From Schistocephalus solidus (Eukaryota; Platyhelminthes; Cestoda; Diphyllobothriidea; Diphyllobothriidae), in NCBI GenBank assembly GCA_017591395.1, contig WEDG01002551.1:108611-172610 (forward strand): DNA of 64,000 nt. Direction: 5' to 3'. A program made the position numbers and the translations under genes. The notes under the pieces were generated by a model. The model had not been told where the DNA came from. It did not search any database and saw nothing but the letters and a program-made list of their open reading frames with translations. Shown in pieces: positions 42,170-55,100 of this stretch. The first letter of the stretch is position 1, and every line of letters begins with the position of its first letter.

Positions 42170-42790
42170 GAATTTGCGATGCCCTTATTCATTCAAATAT
42201 ACTATCTAGCAAAAATTCTTAAAAATATTCTTTCTTGTACACGTATGATAGTCAGTTACACCTTTTCAAATTTTATGTCAGAAAAAAGGGTGTCTTTCGG
42301 TTTTGAAAAAAATTGCAAATTGCCGCAATCATTGTAAAATCTACCGGCCACTGAACACCAATTATAGGTTTCCAATCTAAATGCTGTACAAATTATGTTA
42401 AAGAAATAGAATGCATTTCTCTACGCTATTAGGAAGAAATAACATAGTTATCATAAGATTTTGAATGGATGTACATCATTCTTTAAACTTTATAGGCAAC
42501 GTTAATATATTGACGTATACGGTGCATTATGGATGAACGATACGACTTGTTCAAACATACAATGTAAAGAAGGTATAATTGGCTACCAATCGAGTTTAAG
42601 AAAGAATATTTTTGTGCATGTTTTCTATTTAATATATATGAATGAATACCGGCAGCGAAAATCATTGACCAATGCCAATATTACATTTTACAGGGTATGG
42701 CCTTTGTCGGCGCGCAGAATGAGGCTCGTTCAAAAGCCGATATCCTGACATGGCTGAAATATCTTGGGTTTAGGCTGCACGATAATTAAT
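42170..42790 (+). repeat. AT-rich repeat family, copy 5
   Basis: Contains AAAAATATTCTTTCTTGTAC, CTTTTCAAATTTTATG, AAAAGGGTGTCTTTCGG, GGCAGCGAAAATCATTGACC and GTTCAAAAGCCGATATCC. The last block (CTGAAATATCTTGGG and TGCACGATAAT) also occurs in copy 1 (GAAATATCTTGG) and alone at 31.79-31.83 kb. Confidence 0.65.
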
Positions 42791-42802
42791 ATGACAGCTT
42801 TA

Positions 42803-42818
42803 CTATATATATATATAT
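42803..42818. repeat. TA dinucleotide microsatellite at the array boundary
   Basis: Short (TA)n run directly abutting the first, partial satellite monomer, which begins CCCAGGTGTGCC. Confidence 0.9.
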
Positions 42819-42848
42819 CCCAGGTGTGCCACACTTGGGATTGGGTAT

Positions 42849-42893
42849 GACTGGCTGATGACGGCTAATAAGCCAGAAATGGCCATTCCGGTC
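42849..42893 (+). ncRNA. Hammerhead ribozyme, first array copy
   Basis: 45 nt, type I layout. Stem I is GACUGG/CCGGUC (six pairs, one G-U), extended after an internal loop by GGG/CCC. The core is CUGAUGA. Stem II is GGCU-AAUA-AGCC with a C-A juxtaposition at its base. GAAA follows; the last A begins stem III, AU/AU around GGCC. The cleavage triplet is AUU, with the cut expected after 42887. All nucleotides the family requires in the core are present. A two-pair stem III is typical of satellite and retroelement hammerheads, which often work better as dimers. The same 45 nt recurs in essentially every unit of the proximal block. Confidence 0.85.
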
Positions 42894-43062
42894 TCCCTTG
42901 TCTTTGTCGGTTCCACTCTATCATATGCTACACGTCGCTATGCGACAGCCTGCGAGGGCTCTAATGTGAGCTCCAGGGCACAACGGAACATACATGTTCC
43001 TTAAGCAGATCGGTGAGCCGCACACTTTCATCATATTCCCGATCGCAACCGACAAAAACAAC

Positions 43063-43130
43063 GAGCCCGTGGCTCAATGGTAGAGCGTTCGACTCAAATA
43101 CCAAAGGTGGCGGGTTCGAATCCCAGGTGT
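43063..43130 (+). promoter_or_regulatory. tRNA-like RNA polymerase III internal promoter (representative unit)
   Basis: A box TGGCTCAATGGTAGAGC (43070-43086) and B box GGTTCGAATCC (43113-43123) in tRNA spacing. The D-arm GCTC/GAGC can pair, but the T-arm has only GGG/CCC and there is no matching acceptor stem, so this is a tRNA-derived promoter rather than a tRNA gene. It repeats with the array period and lies about 20 bp upstream of each hammerhead. Confidence 0.85.
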
Positions 43131-43151
43131 ACCACACTTGGGATTGGGTAT

Positions 43152-43196
43152 GACTGGCTGATGACGGCTAATAAGCCAGAAATGGCCATTCCGGTC
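43152..43196 (+). ncRNA. Hammerhead ribozyme, second array copy
   Basis: Same fold as the first copy, exactly 303 bp downstream; expected cleavage after 43190. Cleavage at successive sites in a read-through transcript would release 303-nt monomers, each containing the next unit's tRNA-like head. Confidence 0.85.
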
Positions 43197-46100
43197 TCCC
43201 TTGTCTTTGTCGGTTCCACTCTATCATATGCTACACGTCGCTATGCGACCGCCTGTGAGGGCTCTAATGTGAGCTCCAGGGCACAACGGAACATACATGT
43301 TCCTTAAGCAGATCGGTGAGCCGCACACTTTCATCATATTCCCGATCGCAACCGACAAAACAACGAGCCCGTGGCTCAATGGTAGAGCGTTCGACTCAAA
43401 TACCAAAGGTCGCGGGTTCGAATCCCAGGTGTACCACACTTGGGATTGGGTATGACTGGCTGATGACGGCTAATAAGCCAGAAATGGCCATTCCGGTCTC
43501 CACTTGTCTTTGTCGGTTCCACTCTATCATATGCTACACGTCGCTATGCGACAGCCTGCGAGGGCTCTAATGTGAGCTTCAGGGCACAACGGAACATACA
43601 TGTTCCTTAAGCAGATCGGTGAGCCGCACACTTTCATCATATTCCCGATCGCAACTGACAAAAACAACGAGCCCGTGGCTCAATGGTAGAGCGTTCGACT
43701 CAAATACCAAAGGTCGCGGGTTCGAATCCCAGGTGTTCCACACTTGGGATTGGGTATGACTGGCTGATGACGGCTAATAAGCCAGAAATGGCCATTCCGG
43801 TCTCCCCTTGTCTTTGTCGGTTCCACTCTATCATATGCTACACGTCGCTATGCGACCAGCCTGCGAGGGCTCTAATGTGAGCTCCAGGGCACAACGGAAC
43901 ATACATGTTCCTTAAGCAGATCGGTGAGCCGCACACTTTCATCATATTCCCGATCGCAACCGACAAAAACAACGAGCCCGTGGCTCAATGGTAGAGCGTT
44001 CGACTCAAATACCAAAGGTCGCGGGTTCGAATCCCAGGTGTACCACACTTGGGATTGGGTATGACTGGCTGATGACGGCTAATAAGCCAGAAATGGCCAT
44101 TCCGGTCTCCCCTTGTCTTTGTCGGTTCCACTCTATCATATGCTACACGTCGCTATGCGACCGCCTGTGAGGGCTCTAATGTGAGCTCCAGGGCACAACG
44201 GAACATACATGTTCCTTAAGCAGATCGGTGAGCCGCACACTTTCATCATATTCCCGATCGCAACCGACAAAAACAACGAGCCCGTGGCTCAATGGTAGAG
44301 CGTTCGACTCAAATACCAAAGGTCGCGGGTTCGAATCCCAGGTGTACCACACTTGGGATTGGGTATGACTGGCTGATGACGGCTAATAAGCCAGAAATGG
44401 CCATTCCGGTCTCCCCTTGTCTTTGTCGGTTCCACTCTATCATATGCTACACGTCGCTATGCGACCGCCTGCGAGGGCTCTAATGTGAGCTCCAGGGCAC
44501 AACGGAACATACATGTTCCTTAAGCAGATCGGTGAGCCGCACACTTTCATCATATTCCCGATCGCAACCGACAAAACAACGAGCCCGTGGCTCAATGGTA
44601 GAGCGTTCGACTCAAATACCAAAGGTCGCGGGTTCGAATCCCAGGTGTACCACACTTGGGATTGGGTATGACTGGCTGATGACGGCTAATAAGCCAGAAA
44701 TGGCCATTCCGGTCTCCCCTTGTCTTTGTCGGTTCCACTCTATCATATGCTACACGTCGCTATGCGACCGCCTGCGAGGGCTCTAATGTGAGCTCCAGGG
44801 CACAACGGAACATACATGTTCCTTAAGCAGATCGGTGAGCCGCACACTTTCATCATATTCCCGATCGCAACCGACAAAACAACGAGCCCGTGGCTCAATG
44901 GTAGAGCGTTCGACTCAAATACCAAAGGTCGCGGGTTCGAATCCCAGGTGTACCACACTTGGGATTGGGTATGACTGGCTGATGACGGCTAATAAGCCAG
45001 AAATGGCCATTCCGGTCTCCCCTTGTCTTTGTCGGTTCCACTCTATCATATGCTACACGTCGCTATGCGACCGCCTGCGAGGGCTCTAATGTGAGCTCCA
45101 GGGCACAACGGAACATACATGTTCCTTAAGCAGATCGGTGAGCCGCACACTTTCATCATATTCCCGATCGCAACCGACAAAAACAACGAGCCCGTGGCTC
45201 AATGGTAGAGCGTTCGACTCAAATACCAAAGGTCGCGGGTTCGAATCCCAGGTGTACCACACTTGGGATTGGGTATGACTGGCTGATGACGGCTAATAAG
45301 CCAGAAATGGCCATTCCGGTCTCCCCTTGTCTTTGTCGGTTCCACTCTATCATATGCTACACGTCGCTATGCGACCGGCCTGCGAGGGCTCTAATGTGAG
45401 CTCCAGGGCACAACGGAACATACATGTTCCTTAAGCAGATCGGTGAGCCGCACACTTTCATCATATTCCCGATCGCAACCGACAAAACAACGAGCCCGTG
45501 GCTCAATGGTAGAGCGTTCGACTCAAATACCAAAGGTCGCGGGTTCGAATCCCAGGTGTACCACACTTGGGATTGGGTATGACTGGCTGATGACGGCTAA
45601 TAAGCCAGAAATGGCCATTCCGGTCTCCCTTGTCTTTGTCGGTTCCACTCTATCATATGCTACACGTCGCTATGCGACCGGCCTGCGAGGGCTCTAATGT
45701 GAGCTCCAGGGCACAACGGAACATACATGTTCCTTAAGCAGATCGGTGAGCCGCACACTTTCATCATATTCCCGATCGCAACCGACAAAACAACGAGCCC
45801 GTGGCTCAATGGTAGAGCGTTCGACTCAAATACCAAAGGTCGCGGGTTCGAATCCCAGGTGTTCCACACTTGGGATTGGGTATGACTGGCTGATGACGGC
45901 TAATAAGCCAGAAATGGCCATTCCGGTCTCCCTTGTCTTTGTCGGTTCCACTCTATCATATGCTACACGTCGCTATGCGACCGCCTGCGAGGGCTCTAAT
46001 GTGAGCTCCAGGGCACAACGGAACATACATGTTCCTTAAGCAGATCGGTGAGCCGCACACTTTCATCATATTCCCGATCGCAACCGACAAAAACAACGAG

Positions 46101-49100
46101 CCCGTGGCTCAATGGTAGAGCGTTCGACTCAAATACCAAAGGTCGCGGGTTCGAATCCCAGGTGTACCACACTTGGGATTGGGTATGACTGGCTGATGAC
46201 GGCTAATAAGCCAGAAATGGCCATTCCGGTCTCCCCTTGTCTTTGTCGGTTCCACTCTATCATATGCTACACGTCGCTATGCGACCGCCTGCGAGGGCTC
46301 TAATGTGAGCTCCAGGGCACAACGGAACATACATGTTCCTTAAGCAGATCGGTGAGCCGCACACTTTCATCATATTCCCGATCGCAACCGACAAAAACAA
46401 CGAGCCCGTGGCTCAATGGTAGAGCGTTCGACTCAAATACCAAAGGTCGCGGGTTCGAATCCCAGGTGTACCACACTTGGGATTGGGTATGACTGGCTGA
46501 TGACGGCTAATAAGCCAGAAATGGCCATTCCGGTCTCCCCTTGTCTTTGTCGGTTCCACTCTATCATATGCTACACGTCGCTATGCGACCGCCTGCGAGG
46601 GCTCTAATGTGAGCTCCAGGGCACAACGGAACATACATGTTCCTTAAGCAGATCGGTGAGCCGCACACTTTCATCATATTCCCCGATCGCAACCGACAAA
46701 AACAACGAGCCCGTGGCTCAATGGTAGAGCGTTCGACTCAAATACCAAAGGTCGCGGGTTCGAATCCCAGGTGTACCACACTTGGGATTGGGTATGACTG
46801 GCTGATGACGGCTAATAAGCCAGAAATGGCCATTCCGGTCTCCCCTTGTCTTTGTCGGTTCCACTCTATCATATGCTACACGTCGCTATGCGACAGCCTG
46901 CGAGGGCTCTAATGTGAGCTCCAGGGCACAACGGAACATACATGTTCCTTAAGCAGATCGGTGAGCCGCACACTTTCATCATATTCCCGATCGCAACCGA
47001 CAAAAACAACGAGCCCGTGGCTCAATGGTAGAGCGTTCGACTCAAATACCAAAGGTCGCGGGTTCGAATCCCAGGTGTACCACACTTGGGATTGGGTATG
47101 ACTGGCTGATGACGGCTAATAAGCCAGAAATGGCCATTCCGGTCTCCCTTGTCTTTGTCGGTTCCACTCTATCATATGCTACACGTCGCTATGCGACAGC
47201 CTGCGAGGGCTCTAATGTGAGCTCCAGGGCACAACGGAACATACATGTTCCTTAAGCAGATCGGTGAGCCGCACACTTTCATCATATTCCCGATCGCAAC
47301 CGACAAAACAACGAGCCCGTGGCTCAATGGTAGAGCGTTCGACTCAAATACCAAAGGTCGCGGGTTCGAATCCCAGGTGTACCACACTTGGGATTGGGTA
47401 TGACTGGCTGATGACGGCTAATAAGCCAGAAATGGCCATTCCGGTCTCCCCTTGTCTTTGTCGGTTCCACTCTATCATATGCTACACGTCGCTATGCGAC
47501 CGCCTGCGAGGGCTCTAATGTGAGCTCCAGGGCACAACGGAACATACATGTTCCTTAAGCAGATCGGTGAGCCGCACACTTTCATCATATTCCCGATCGC
47601 AACCGACAAAACAACGAGCCCGTGGCTCAATGGTAGAGCGTTCGACTCAAATACCAAAGGTCGCGGGTTCGAATCCCAGGTGTACCACACTTGGGATTGG
47701 GTATGACTGGCTGATGACGGCTAATAAGCCAGAAATGGCCATTCCGGTCTCCCCTTGTCTTTGTCGGTTCCACTCTATCATATGCTACACGTCGCTATGC
47801 GACCGCCTGCGAGGGCTCTAATGTGAGCTCCAGGGCACAACGGAACATACATGTTCCTTAAGCAGATCGGTGAGCCGCACACTTTCATCATATTCCCGAT
47901 CGCAACCGACAAAACAACGAGCCCGTGGCTCAATGGTAGAGCGTTCGACTCAAATACCAAAGGTCGCGGGTTCGAATCCCAGGTGTGCCACACTTGGGAT
48001 TGGGTATGACTGGCTGATGACGGCTAATAAGCCAGAAATGGCCATTCCGGTCTCCCCTTGTCTTTGTCGGTTCCACTCTATCATATGCTACACGTCGCTA
48101 TGCGACCGCCTGCGAGGGCTCTAATGTGAGCTCCAGGGCACAACGGAACATACATGTTCCTTAAGCAGATCGGTGAGCCGCACACTTTCATCATATTCCC
48201 GATCGCAACCGACAAAACAACGAGCCCGTGGCTCAATGGTAGAGCGTTCGACTCAAATACCAAAGGTCGCGGGTTCGAATCCCAGGTGTACCACACTTGG
48301 GATTGGGTATGACTGGCTGATGACGGCTAATAAGCCAGAAATGGCCATTCCGGTCTCCCCTTGTCTTTGTCGGTTCCACTCTATCATATGCTACACGTCG
48401 CTATGCGACCGCCTGCGAGGGCTCTAATGTGAGCTCCAGGGCACAACGGAACATACATGTTCCTTAAGCAGATCGGTGAGCCGCACACTTTCATCATATT
48501 CCCGATCGCAACCGACAAAACAACGAGCCCGTGGCTCAATGGTAGAGCGTTCGACTCAAATACCAAAGGTCGCGGGTTCGAATCCCAGGTGTGCCACACT
48601 TGGGATTGGGTATGACTGGCTGATGACGGCTAATAAGCCAGAAATGGCCATTCCGGTCTCCCTTGTCTTTGTCGGTTCCACTCTATCATATGCTACACGT
48701 CGCTATGCGACCGCCTGCGAGGGCTCTAATGTGAGCTCCAGGGCACAACGGAACATACATGTTCCTTAAGCAGATCGGTGAGCCGCACACTTTCATCATA
48801 TTCCCGATCGCAACCGACAAAACAACGAGCCCGTGGCTCAATGGTAGAGCGTTCGACTCAAATACCAAAGGTCGCGGGTTCGAATCCCAGGTGTACCACA
48901 CTTGGGATTGGGTATGACTGGCTGATGACGGCTAATAAGCCAGAAATGGCCATTCCGGTCTCCCTTGTCTTTGTCGGTTCCACTCTATCATATGCTACAC
49001 GTCGCTATGCGACCGCCTGCGAGGGCTCTAATGTGAGCTCCAGGGCACAACGGAACATACATGTTCCTTAAGCAGATCGGTGAGCCGCACACTTTCATCA

Positions 49101-52100
49101 TATTCCCGATCGCAACCGACAAAACAACGAGCCCGTGGCTCAATGGTAGAGCGTTCGACTCAAATACCAAAGGTCGCGGGTTCGAATCCCAGGTGTACCA
49201 CACTTGGGATTGGGTATGACTGGCTGATGACGGCTAATAAGCCAGAAATGGCCATTCCGGTCTCCCCTTGTCTTTGTCGGTTCCACTCTATCATATGCTA
49301 CACGTCGCTATGCGACCGCCTGCGAGGGCTCTAATGTGAGCTCCAGGGCACAACGGAACATACATGTTCCTTAAGCAGATCGGTGAGCCGCACACTTTCA
49401 TCATATTCCCGATCGCAACCGACAAAAACAACGAGCCCGTGGCTCAATGGTAGAGCGTTCGACTCAAATACCAAAGGTCGCGGGTTCGAATCCCAGGTGT
49501 GCCACACTTGGGATTGGGTATGACTGGCTGATGACGGCTAATAAGCCAGAAATGGCCATTCCGGTCTCCCTTGTCTTTGTCGGTTCCACTCTATCATATG
49601 CTACACGTCGCTATGCGACCGCCTGCGAGGGCTCTAATGTGAGCTCCAGGGCACAACGGAACATACATGTTCCTTAAGCAGATCGGTGAGCCGCACACTT
49701 TCATCATATTCCCGATCGCAACCGACAAAAACAACGAGCCCGTGGCTCAATGGTAGAGCGTTCGACTCAAATACCAAAGGTCGCGGGTTCGAATCCCAGG
49801 TGTTCCACACTTGGGATTGGGTATGACTGGCTGATGACGGCTAATAAGCCAGAAATGGCCATTCCGGTCTCCCCTTGTCTTTGTCGGTTCTACTCTATCA
49901 TATGCTACACGTCGCTATGCGACCGCCTGCGAGGGCTCTAATGTGAGCTCCAGGGCACAACGGAACATACATGTTCCTTAAGCAGATCGGTGAGCCGCAC
50001 ACTTTCATCATATTCCCGATCGCAACCGACAAAACAACGAGCCCGTGGCTCAATGGTAGAGCGTTCGACTCAAATACCAAAGGTCGCGGGTTCGAATCCC
50101 AGGTGTACCACACTTGGGATTGGGTATGACTGGCTGATGACGGCTAATAAGCCAGAAATGGCCATTCCGGTCTCCCCTTGTCTTTGTCGGTTCCACTCTA
50201 TCATATGCTACACGTCGCTATGCGACCGCCTGCGAGGGCTCTAATGTGAGCTCCAGGGCACAACGGAACATACATGTTCCTTAAGCAGATCGGTGAGCCG
50301 CACACTTTCATCATATTCCCGATCGCAACCGACAAAACAACGAGCCCGTGGCTCAATGGTAGAGCGTTCGACTCAAATACCAAAGGTCGCGGGTTCGAAT
50401 CCCAGGTGTGCCACACTTGGGATTGGGTATGACTGGCTGATGACGGCTAATAAGCCAGAAATGGCCATTCCGGTCTCCCCTTGTCTTTGTCGGTTCCACT
50501 CTATCATATGCTACACGTCGCTATGCGACCGCCTGCGAGGGCTCTAATGTGAGCTCCAGGGCACAACGGAACATACATGTTCCTTAAGCAGATCGGTGAG
50601 CCGCACACTTTCATCATATTCCCGATCGCAACCGACAAAACAACGAGCCCGTGGCTCAATGGTAGAGCGTTCGACTCAAATACCAAAGGTCGCGGGTTCG
50701 AATCCCAGGTGTACCACACTTGGGATTGGGTATGACTGGCTGATGACGGCTAATAAGCCAGAAATGGCCATTCCGGTCTCCCCTTGTCTTTGTCGGTTCC
50801 ACTCTATCATATGCTACACGTCGCTATGCGACCGCCTGCGAGGGCTCTAATGTGAGCTCCAGGGCACAACGGAACATACATGTTCCTTAAGCAGATCGGT
50901 GAGCCGCACACTTTCATCATATTCCCGATCGCAACCGACAAAAACAACGAGCCCGTGGCTCAATGGTAGAGCGTTCGACTCAAATACCAAAGGTCGCGGG
51001 TTCGAATCCCAGGTGTTCCACACTTGGGATTGGGTATGACTGGCTGATGACGGCTAATAAGCCAGAAATGGCCATTCCGGTCTCCCTTGTCTTTGTCGGT
51101 TCCACTCTATCATATGCTACACGTCGCTATGCGACCGCCTGCGAGGGCTCTAATGTGAGCTCCAGGGCACAACGGAACATACATGTTCCTTAAGCAGATC
51201 GGTGAGCCGCACACTTTCATCATATTCCCGATCGCAACCGACAAAACAACGAGCCCGTGGCTCAATGGTAGAGCGTTCGACTCAAATACCAAAGGTCGCG
51301 GGTTCGAATCCCAGGTGTACCACACTTGGGATTGGGTATGACTGGCTGATGACGGCTAATAAGCCAGAAATGGCCATTCCGGTCTCCCCTTGTCTTTGTC
51401 GGTTCCACTCTATCATATGCTACACGTCGCTATGCGACCGCCTGCGAGGGCTCTAATGTGAGCTCCAGGGCACAACGGAACATACATGTTCCTTAAGCAG
51501 ATCGGTGAGCCGCACACTTTCATCATATTCCCGATCGCAACCGACAAAACAACGAGCCCGTGGCTCAATGGTAGAGCGTTCGACTCAAATACCAAAGGTC
51601 GCGGGTTCGAATCCCAGGTGTTCCACACTTGGGATTGGGTATGACTGGCTGATGACGGCTAATAAGCCAGAAATGGCCATTCCGGTCTCCCTTGTCTTTG
51701 TCGGTTCCACTCTATCATATGCTACACGTCGCTATGCGACCGCCTGCGAGGGCTCTAATGTGAGCTCCAGGGCACAACGGAACATACATGTTCCTTAAGC
51801 AGATCGGTGAGCCGCACACTTTCATCATATTCCCGATCGCAACCGACAAAACAACGAGCCCGTGGCTCAATGGTAGAGCGTTCGACTCAAATACCAAAGG
51901 TCGCGGGTTCGAATCCCAGGTGTTCCACACTTGGGATTGGGTATGACTGGCTGATGACGGCTAATAAGCCAGAAATGGCCATTCCGGTCTCCCTTGTCTT
52001 TGTCGGTTCCACTCTATCATATGCTACACGTCGCTATGCGACCGCCTGCGAGGGCTCTAATGTGAGCTCCAGGGCACAACGGAACATACATGTTCCTTAA

Positions 52101-55100
52101 GCAGATCGGTGAGCCGCACACTTTCATCATATTCCCGATCGCAACCGACAAAACAACGAGCCCGTGGCTCAATGGTAGAGCGTTCGACTCAAATACCAAA
52201 GGTCGCGGGTTCGAATCCCAGGTGTTCCACACTTGGGATTGGGTATGACTGGCTGATGACGGCTAATAAGCCAGAAATGGCCATTCCGGTCTCCCCTTGT
52301 CTTTGTCGGTTCCACTCTATCATATGCTACACGTCGCTATGCGACCGCCTGCGAGGGCTCTAATGTGAGCTCCAGGGCACAACGGAACATACATGTTCCT
52401 TAAGCAGATCGGTGAGCCGCACACTTTCATCATATTCCCGATCGCAACCGACAAAACAACGAGCCCGTGGCTCAATGGTAGAGCGTTCGACTCAAATACC
52501 AAAGGTCGCGGGTTCGAATCCCAGGTGTTCCACACTTGGGATTGGGTATGACTGGCTGATGACGGCTAATAAGCCAGAAATGGCCATTCCGGTCTCCCCT
52601 TGTCTTTGTCGGTTCCACTCTATCATATGCTACACGTCGCTATGCGACCGCCTGTGAGGGCTCTAATGTGAGCTCCAGGGCACAACGGAACATACATGTT
52701 CCTTAAGCAGATCGGTGAGCCGCACACTTTCATCATATTCCCGATCGCAACCGACAAAACAACGAGCCCGTGGCTCAATGGTAGAGCGTTCGACTCAAAT
52801 ACCAAAGGTCGCGGGTTCGAATCCCAGGTGTTCCACACTTGGGATTGGGTATGACTGGCTGATGACGGCTAATAAGCCAGAAATGGCCATTCCGGTCTCC
52901 CTTGTCTTTGTCGGTTCCACTCTATCATATGCTACACGTCGCTATGCGACCGCCTGCGAGGGCTCTAATGTGAGCTCCAGGGCACAACGGAACATACATG
53001 TTCCTTAAGCAGATCGGTGAGCCGCACACTTTCATCATATTCCCGATCGCAACCGACAAAACAACGAGCCCGTGGCTCAATGGTAGAGCGTTCGACTCAA
53101 ATACCAAAGGTCGCGGGTTCGAATCCCAGGTGTACCACACTTGGGATTGGGTATGACTGGCTGATGACGGCTAATAAGCCAGAAATGGCCATTCCGGTCT
53201 CCCTTGTCTTTGTCGGTTCCACTCTATCATATGCTACACGTCGCTATGCGACCGCCTGCGAGGGCTCTAATGTGAGCTCCAGGGCACAACGGAACATACA
53301 TGTTCCTTAAGCAGATCGGTGAGCCGCACTCTTTCATCATATTCCCGATCGCAACCGACAAAACAACGAGCCCGTGGCTCAATGGTAGAGCGTTCGACTC
53401 AAATACCAAAGGTCGCGGGTTCGAATCCCAGGTGTACCACACTTGGGATTGGGTATGACTGGCTGATGACGGCTAATAAGCCAGAAATGGCCATTCCGGT
53501 CTCCCCTTGTCTTTGTCGGTTCCACTCTATCATATGCTACACGTCGCTATGCGACCGCCTGCGAGGGCTCTAATGTGAGCTCCAGGGCACAACGGAACAT
53601 ACATGTTCCTTAAGCAGATCGGTGAGCCGCACACTTTCATCATATTCCCGATCGCAACCGACAAAACAACGAGCCCGTGGCTCAATGGTAGAGCGTTCGA
53701 CTCAAATACCAAAGGTCGCGGGTTCGAATCCCAGGTGTACCACACTTGGGATTGGGTATGACTGGCTGATGACGGCTAATAAGCCAGAAATGGCCATTCC
53801 GGTCTCCCCTTGTCTTTGTCGGTTCCACTCTATCATATGCTACACGTCGCTATGCGACCGCCTGCGAGGGCTCTAATGTGAGCTCCAGGGCACAACGGAA
53901 CATACATGTTCCTTAAGCAGATCGGTGAGCCGCACACTTTCATCATATTCCCGATCGCAACCGACAAAACAACGAGCCCGTGGCTCAATGGTAGAGCGTT
54001 CGACTCAAATACCAAAGGTCGCGGGTTCGAATCCCAGGTGTGCCACACTTGGGATTGGGTATGACTGGCTGATGACGGCTAATAAGCCAGAAATGGCCAT
54101 TCCGGTCTCCCTTGTCTTTGTCGGTTCCACTCTATCATATGCTACACGTCGCTATGCGACCGCCTGCGAGGGCTCTAATGTGAGCTCCAGGGCACAACGG
54201 AACATACATGTTCCTTAAGCAGATCGGTGAGCCGCACACTTTCATCATATTCCCGATCGCAACCGACAAAACAACGAGCCCGTGGCTCAATGGTAGAGCG
54301 TTCGACTCAAATACCAAAGGTCGCGGGTTCGAATCCCAGGTGTTCCACACTTGGGATTGGGTATGACTGGCTGATGACGGCTAATAAGCCAGAAATGGCC
54401 ATTCCGGTCTCCCTTGTCTTTGTCGGTTCCACTCTATCATATGCTACACGTCGCTATGCGACCGCCTGCGAGGGCTCTAATGTGAGCTCCAGGGCACAAC
54501 GGAACATACATGTTCCTTAAGCAGATCGGTGAGCCGCACACTTTCATCATATTCCCGATCGCAACCGACAAAACAACGAGCCCGTGGCTCAATGGTAGAG
54601 CGTTCGACTCAAATACCAAAGGTCGCGGGTTCGAATCCCAGGTGTTCCACACTTGGGATTGGGTATGACTGGCTGATGACGGCTAATAAGCCAGAAATGG
54701 CCATTCCGGTCTCCCTTGTCTTTGTCGGTTCCACTCTATCATATGCTACACGTCGCTATGCGACCGCCTGCGAGGGCTCTAATGTGAGCTCCAGGGCACA
54801 ACGGAACATACATGTTCCTTAAGCAGATCGGTGAGCCGCACACTTTCATCATATTCCCGATCGCAACCGACAAAACAACGAGCCCGTGGCTCAATGGTAG
54901 AGCGTTCGACTCAAATACCAAAGGTCGCGGGTTCGAATCCCAGGTGTGCCACACTTGGGATTGGGTATGACTGGCTGATGACGGCTAATAAGCCAGAAAT
55001 GGCCATTCCGGTCTCCCCTTGTCTTTGTCGGTTCCACTCTATCATATGCTACACGTCGCTATGCGACCGCCTGCGAGGGCTCTAATGTGAGCTCCAGGGC

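Noticed and set aside
43063..43130. A cluster of about 70 functional tRNA genes
   Set aside because: A and B boxes are good, but there is no acceptor stem, the T-arm has only three pairs and the anticodon arm does not form. A tRNA-derived promoter is the better reading.
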